A stretch of 64,000 bases of DNA from NCBI RefSeq assembly GCF_000196615.1, contig NC_014306.1, forward strand, positions 3,410,001 to 3,474,000. Reading direction: 5' to 3'. Positions 60,968-64,000 of the stretch are shown here, piece after piece. Positions within the stretch are counted from its first letter, which is position 1. Each line of letters begins with the position of its first letter. Source of the stretch: Erwinia billingiae Eb661 (GTDB taxonomy: Bacteria > Pseudomonadota > Gammaproteobacteria > Enterobacterales > Enterobacteriaceae). The notes beneath the pieces were generated by a model. It was not told where the DNA came from and searched no databases. It worked only from the letters and a program-made list of their open reading frames with translations. The position numbers were made by a program, and so were the translations under genes.

Positions 60968-62461
60968 TCAGCTGGGTTTCAGCCGCCGTTGCAAACACGC
61001 CAGCACCGGCGCGAAGGTTGCCACCATGTTCTGCTCCTCGACGCAGGCATAACCGAGGATCAAACCCCGGCGCGTGGTGCCCTGCAGGTAATACGCTGAA
61101 AGTGGCCGGGTCAGCACGCCCTGCTGTTCCAGTTCCGCCGCAACGGCCACATCGTCGATGCCGTCGGGAAGCGAGAGGATCAGGTGCAGCCCGGCGTTGC
61201 TTTGCTGCGCCAAAAACGCCGGTCCAAGGCTTGAGGTGATGGCGTCCACCAGCGCGGCACGGCGGCGGCTGTACAGCTGGCGCATCTTGCGGACGTGCGC
61301 GGCGTAGTGTCCTTCGCGAATAAATTCGGCCAGCGTCAGCTGCACTAGTCCGTTCCCGCCGCGATACAGTTCCGAATGGGCCATTTTCATCCGCGCGGCC
61401 AGCGGTTTAGGCACCACCATGTAGCTCAGCCGCAGGCCGGGATAGAGCGTTTTGCTGAAGGTGCCGAGGTAGATAACCGGCGCATCCGAAGACAATCCCT
61501 GCAGCGAAGGGATCGGGCTGTCGCCAAAGCGAAACTCGCCGTCATAATCATCCTCAACAACCCAGCTTCCGGCGTTTTTCGCCAGGTCCAGCAGCTGCTG
61601 ACGCCGCTGCAAACTCATCACCGATCCCAGCGGATACTGATGCGATGGTGTGACGCAAATCAGCCTTGGCGGTCGGCTGACGTGGCTGAAGGCGGCAATA
61701 TCCGGCAGCACCATGCCGTGCTCATCCACCGGCGTCGGCAGCAGTTCAACGCCGTTCACCGCCAGCACATTGCGAAATCCCCAGTAACCCGGCTCTTCAA
61801 TCCACGCGCTGTCGCCCGGATCGCACAGCATTTTCGCCAGCAAATCCAGCGACTGATGCGTGCCAGCGGTGACCAGAATCTGATCCGCCGAACAGTTCAG
61901 CGAGCGAATAACCCGCAGGTATTCGGCCAGCGCCTGCTGCAGCTGCACGCAGCCGCCGTGGCTGGAGTAGCTCAGTGCCTCCACCGGCATCCGACGGCTC
62001 AGCCGTAACTGGATTTTGCGCCAGATATCGTGCGGCATATGGCTGACGTCGGGCACGCCAGGCATAAACGCGCCCCACTGGAAGGCGCCGGCACCGCTAC
62101 GCGCCAACACGCGTGTGCCACGGCTGGACAGGCGGATGTAGTTAAACGGTTTTCCCGCCGGGACGGGTGACGCGTTGGCCTCCGGCGCCATCTCCGGCAG
62201 CCGCTCGCAGACGAAGGTCCCACTGCCGGTTTTGGTTTGCAGATAGCCCTCAGACTGCAGCTGTTCGTAGGCCGAAAGCACCGTGTTTCGCGAAACAGAG
62301 AGATCTTTTGCCAGATCGCGGGTGGCCGGTAAACGGCTGCCGGTGGCAATAGCCCCTTGCTGGATCGCCGACTGCAAAACATCGTACAAACGCTTGCCCA
62401 GCGCGCCTGCGGGAGCCTGGCTTAAACGGTGTGCGAGCAGGTCGCCAAGTAACGTTCGCAA
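60968..62461 (-). CDS. MocR/GabR-type regulator (GntR HTH plus aminotransferase domain)
   Basis: 497-residue MocR-family transcription factor. The N-terminal GntR winged helix (about 12-85) includes SRLPATRDLAKDLSVSRNTV. The class I aminotransferase-like domain (about 120-490) keeps the PLP-binding lysine K337 in GTFSKTLYPGLRLSY. The start is TTG, with GAGG eight bases upstream; no ATG lies near. It is divergent from a GABA aminotransferase gene, the same arrangement as gabR-gabT in Bacillus, so it likely controls that gene in response to GABA or a related amine. Confidence 0.9.
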   Translation of the reverse strand: MRTLLGDLLAHRLSQAPAGALGKRLYDVLQSAIQQGAIATGSRLPATRDLAKDLSVSRNTVLSAYEQLQSEGYLQTKTGSGTFVCERLPEMAPEANASPVPAGKPFNYIRLSSRGTRVLARSGAGAFQWGAFMPGVPDVSHMPHDIWRKIQLRLSRRMPVEALSYSSHGGCVQLQQALAEYLRVIRSLNCSADQILVTAGTHQSLDLLAKMLCDPGDSAWIEEPGYWGFRNVLAVNGVELLPTPVDEHGMVLPDIAAFSHVSRPPRLICVTPSHQYPLGSVMSLQRRQQLLDLAKNAGSWVVEDDYDGEFRFGDSPIPSLQGLSSDAPVIYLGTFSKTLYPGLRLSYMVVPKPLAARMKMAHSELYRGGNGLVQLTLAEFIREGHYAAHVRKMRQLYSRRRAALVDAITSSLGPAFLAQQSNAGLHLILSLPDGIDDVAVAAELEQQGVLTRPLSAYYLQGTTRRGLILGYACVEEQNMVATFAPVLACLQRRLKPS

Positions 62462-62541
62462 AATTGGTACCTCGCAATAAAAAAAACTGGCTCTGGATTA
62501 TAAAACCCACAAAACGGTAAAAACGAGTCAACCCAATACCA

Positions 62542-62557
62542 CGTGGACCGTTCCACG
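62542..62557. promoter_or_regulatory. Palindrome in the mocR-gabT gap
   Basis: CGTGGA and TCCACG form an inverted repeat separated by four bases, overlapped by CCACGTGG. It lies 26 bases before the gabT start and is a candidate operator for the divergent MocR regulator. GabR itself often uses direct repeats, so this is tentative. Confidence 0.35.
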
Positions 62558-62582
62558 CGAAGACATCTGATGAGGTACAACC

Positions 62583-63842
62583 ATGAACAGTGAAGTGCAA
62601 CAGCGTCGTTTAGCTGCCACGCCGCGCGGCGTTGGCGTGATGTGTGATTTCTACGCCGTTCGCGCAGAAAACGCCACGCTGTGGGATCATCAGGGACGAG
62701 AGTATACCGATTTTACCGCCGGGATCGCCGTTCTGAATACCGGACACCGTCATCCAAAAGTGGTTGAAGCGGTTCGCAACCAGCTGGACTGCTTCACGCA
62801 TACCGCTTTTCAGGTCATTCCCTACGAGAATTATTTGCTGCTGGCCGAGCGCCTGAATCAGCGGGTGCCGATTGCCGGCCCGGCAAAAACCACTTTTTTC
62901 TCCAGCGGCGCGGAAGCGGTTGAAAACGCGGTGAAGATTGCCCGCGCGGCCACCGGTCGTCCGGGCGTTATCGCTTTCACCGGCGCTTTCCATGGCCGCA
63001 CCATGATGACCATGGGCCTGACCGGCAAAGTGGTCCCCTACAAAACCGGCTTTGGACCGTTCCCGGGGTCGGTGTTCCATGCCCGTTACCCGAACGCGCT
63101 GCATGGGCACAGCATCGACGATGCGATGGAGAGCCTGGAATCCCTGTTCCGCTGCGACATCAGCCCACAGCAGGTCGCCGCCATTATCTTCGAACCGATC
63201 CAGGGCGAAGGCGGCTTCAATATCGCGCCAGTCGAGTTTGTCAGCAAACTGCGCACGCTCTGCGACCAACACGGCATTCTGCTGATTGCCGACGAAATTC
63301 AGACCGGCTTTGCCCGCACCGGCAAGCTGTTTGCCTGCGAATACTACCCGGATGCCAAACCTGACCTGATCACCATGGCGAAGAGCCTGGGCGGTGGTCT
63401 GCCGATCTCTGCCGTCTCCGGACGTGCCGAAGTGATGGATGCCCCACTGCCTGGCGGACTGGGTGGCACCTATGCCGGCAACCCGCTGGCCATTGCCTCT
63501 TCGCTGGCGGTACTGGAGGTGATTGACGAAGAAGCGCTGTGTGACCGCGCGCTGCGTCTGGGTGCTGAACTGGTTGAAACGCTCAACGGCTGCGGCAATC
63601 CGGCGCTGGTTGAAGTGCGTGCCCGAGGCTCGATGGTGGCCGCCGAATTCAACGATCCGGCAACCGGCAAACCTTCTGCGGAAATCGCCAAAAACATTCA
63701 GCAAAAAGCGCTGGAACACGGCCTGATCCTGCTGACCTGTGGCGTGCATGGCAACGTCATCCGCTTCCTTTATCCACTGACTATTCCGGACGCCCAGTTT
63801 AAACAGGCGCTGACGCTGCTCGACACGCTGTTGCGCGCGTAG
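62583..63842 (+). CDS. gabT: 4-Aminobutyrate aminotransferase (GabT/PuuE type)
   Basis: Class III PLP aminotransferase converting GABA and 2-oxoglutarate to succinate semialdehyde and glutamate. It has 419 residues. The start QQRRLAATPRGVGVMC resembles E. coli PuuE more than GabT, so puuE is an equally fair name. The PLP lysine is K267 in MAKSLGGG; FSSGAEAVENAVKIARAAT and IIFEPIQGEGG are the other family motifs. GAGG lies before the ATG. It is followed 75 bp later by a gene for a secreted protein, probably in one operon. Confidence 0.92.
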   Translation: MNSEVQQRRLAATPRGVGVMCDFYAVRAENATLWDHQGREYTDFTAGIAVLNTGHRHPKVVEAVRNQLDCFTHTAFQVIPYENYLLLAERLNQRVPIAGPAKTTFFSSGAEAVENAVKIARAATGRPGVIAFTGAFHGRTMMTMGLTGKVVPYKTGFGPFPGSVFHARYPNALHGHSIDDAMESLESLFRCDISPQQVAAIIFEPIQGEGGFNIAPVEFVSKLRTLCDQHGILLIADEIQTGFARTGKLFACEYYPDAKPDLITMAKSLGGGLPISAVSGRAEVMDAPLPGGLGGTYAGNPLAIASSLAVLEVIDEEALCDRALRLGAELVETLNGCGNPALVEVRARGSMVAAEFNDPATGKPSAEIAKNIQQKALEHGLILLTCGVHGNVIRFLYPLTIPDAQFKQALTLLDTLLRA

Positions 63843-63917
63843 CTCCGCTGGCACAAATACTGCAATAACGCACCGGCAGCGCTGGCTGCTGATAACAATA
63901 ACGAGGGGAGTTTTGGC

Positions 63918-64000
63918 ATGGTTAAGACGTTGGCATTAATGATTCTGGCTGCTTTTGCCGTACAGGCGCAGGCAGAAACCCTGACCGTCGTTTCTTTTGG
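63918..64000 (+). CDS. Secreted protein, probably ABC substrate-binding (3' end outside window)
   Basis: The first 27 codons of a gene running off the right edge. MVKTLALMILAAFAVQAQA is a Sec signal peptide, followed by ETLTVVSFG, the opening typical of polyamine-type (PotD/YdcS) binding proteins. GAGGGGAG lies seven bases before the ATG. Together with the PotA-type ATPase and the GABA aminotransferase it suggests uptake and breakdown of an amine. The identity rests on very little sequence. Confidence 0.55.
   Translation, partial: MVKTLALMILAAFAVQAQAETLTVVSF

Noticed and set aside
62610..63854. 414-codon minus-strand open frame opposite gabT
   Set aside because: Covers nearly all of gabT on the other strand, with no family motif. 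The gabT frame has all catalytic residues.
1..64000. Mobile elements, tRNA/rRNA genes, CRISPR arrays, defence systems or biosynthetic clusters
   Set aside because: No transposase, integrase, direct-repeat array, cloverleaf-like sequence or defence gene was seen; the content is mostly core enterobacterial genes.

Overview
The window is chromosomal DNA of a gammaproteobacterium of the order Enterobacterales. Nearly every gene has a close, usually full-length counterpart in Escherichia coli, and blocks such as rcsD-rcsB/rcsC, gyrA/ubiG, nrdAB-yfaE, menFDHBCE, nuoA-N, lrhA, alaA-yfbR-yfbS-hxpA-yfbU-yfbV and ackA-pta are conserved. The breaks in synteny (rcsC next to gyrA, katA beside the men operon, extra genes between elaB and elaA, no yfbK-P type genes before nuoN) fit an Erwinia/Pantoea-like member of the Erwiniaceae. 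The genus is an inference. I found no tRNA, rRNA, insertion sequence, prophage or CRISPR array.

Layout. 1-7.6 kb: the end of rcsD, then rcsB, convergent rcsC, and gyrA. 7.7-12.8 kb: ubiG and the aerobic ribonucleotide reductase operon nrdA-nrdB-yfaE, whose upstream region carries NrdR-like boxes and a DnaA box. 12.9-22.7 kb: a CinA-like gene, the small-subunit catalase katA, and the menaquinone operon menFDHBCE on the minus strand. 22.8-31.6 kb is the most variable part: elaB, a VOC-family gene with a divergent LysR regulator, opgD behind a strong CRP-like site, marC, the pair yiaW-yiaV, a YahO-like periplasmic protein, elaA, and an unusual fusion of an HdeD-like membrane domain with a papain-like domain. 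31.7-46.7 kb: the 13-gene complex I operon nuoA-N on the minus strand. 47.4-58.2 kb: lrhA, a 1-kb non-coding region, alaA, yfbR, a shortened yfbS, hxpA, yfbU, yfbV, ackA and pta. 58.5-64 kb: a membrane/coiled-coil protein, a PotA-type ABC ATPase, a MocR/GabR-type regulator, a GABA aminotransferase, and the start of a secreted protein that is probably an ABC binding protein.

Several genes connect functionally. Complex I passes electrons to quinones; ubiG (ubiquinone) and the men genes (menaquinone) make those carriers. ackA-pta, alaA and hxpA handle overflow carbon, alanine and sugar phosphates. The Rcs phosphorelay at the left end may act on two promoters further right: RcsAB-like boxes lie upstream of lrhA and of the membrane protein at 58.5 kb.

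This is mainly a conserved core region. I see no convincing new multi-gene system. The best leads are the HdeD/papain-like fusion protein, the YfbS transporter that lacks its central regulatory domains, and several unconfirmed regulatory sites.
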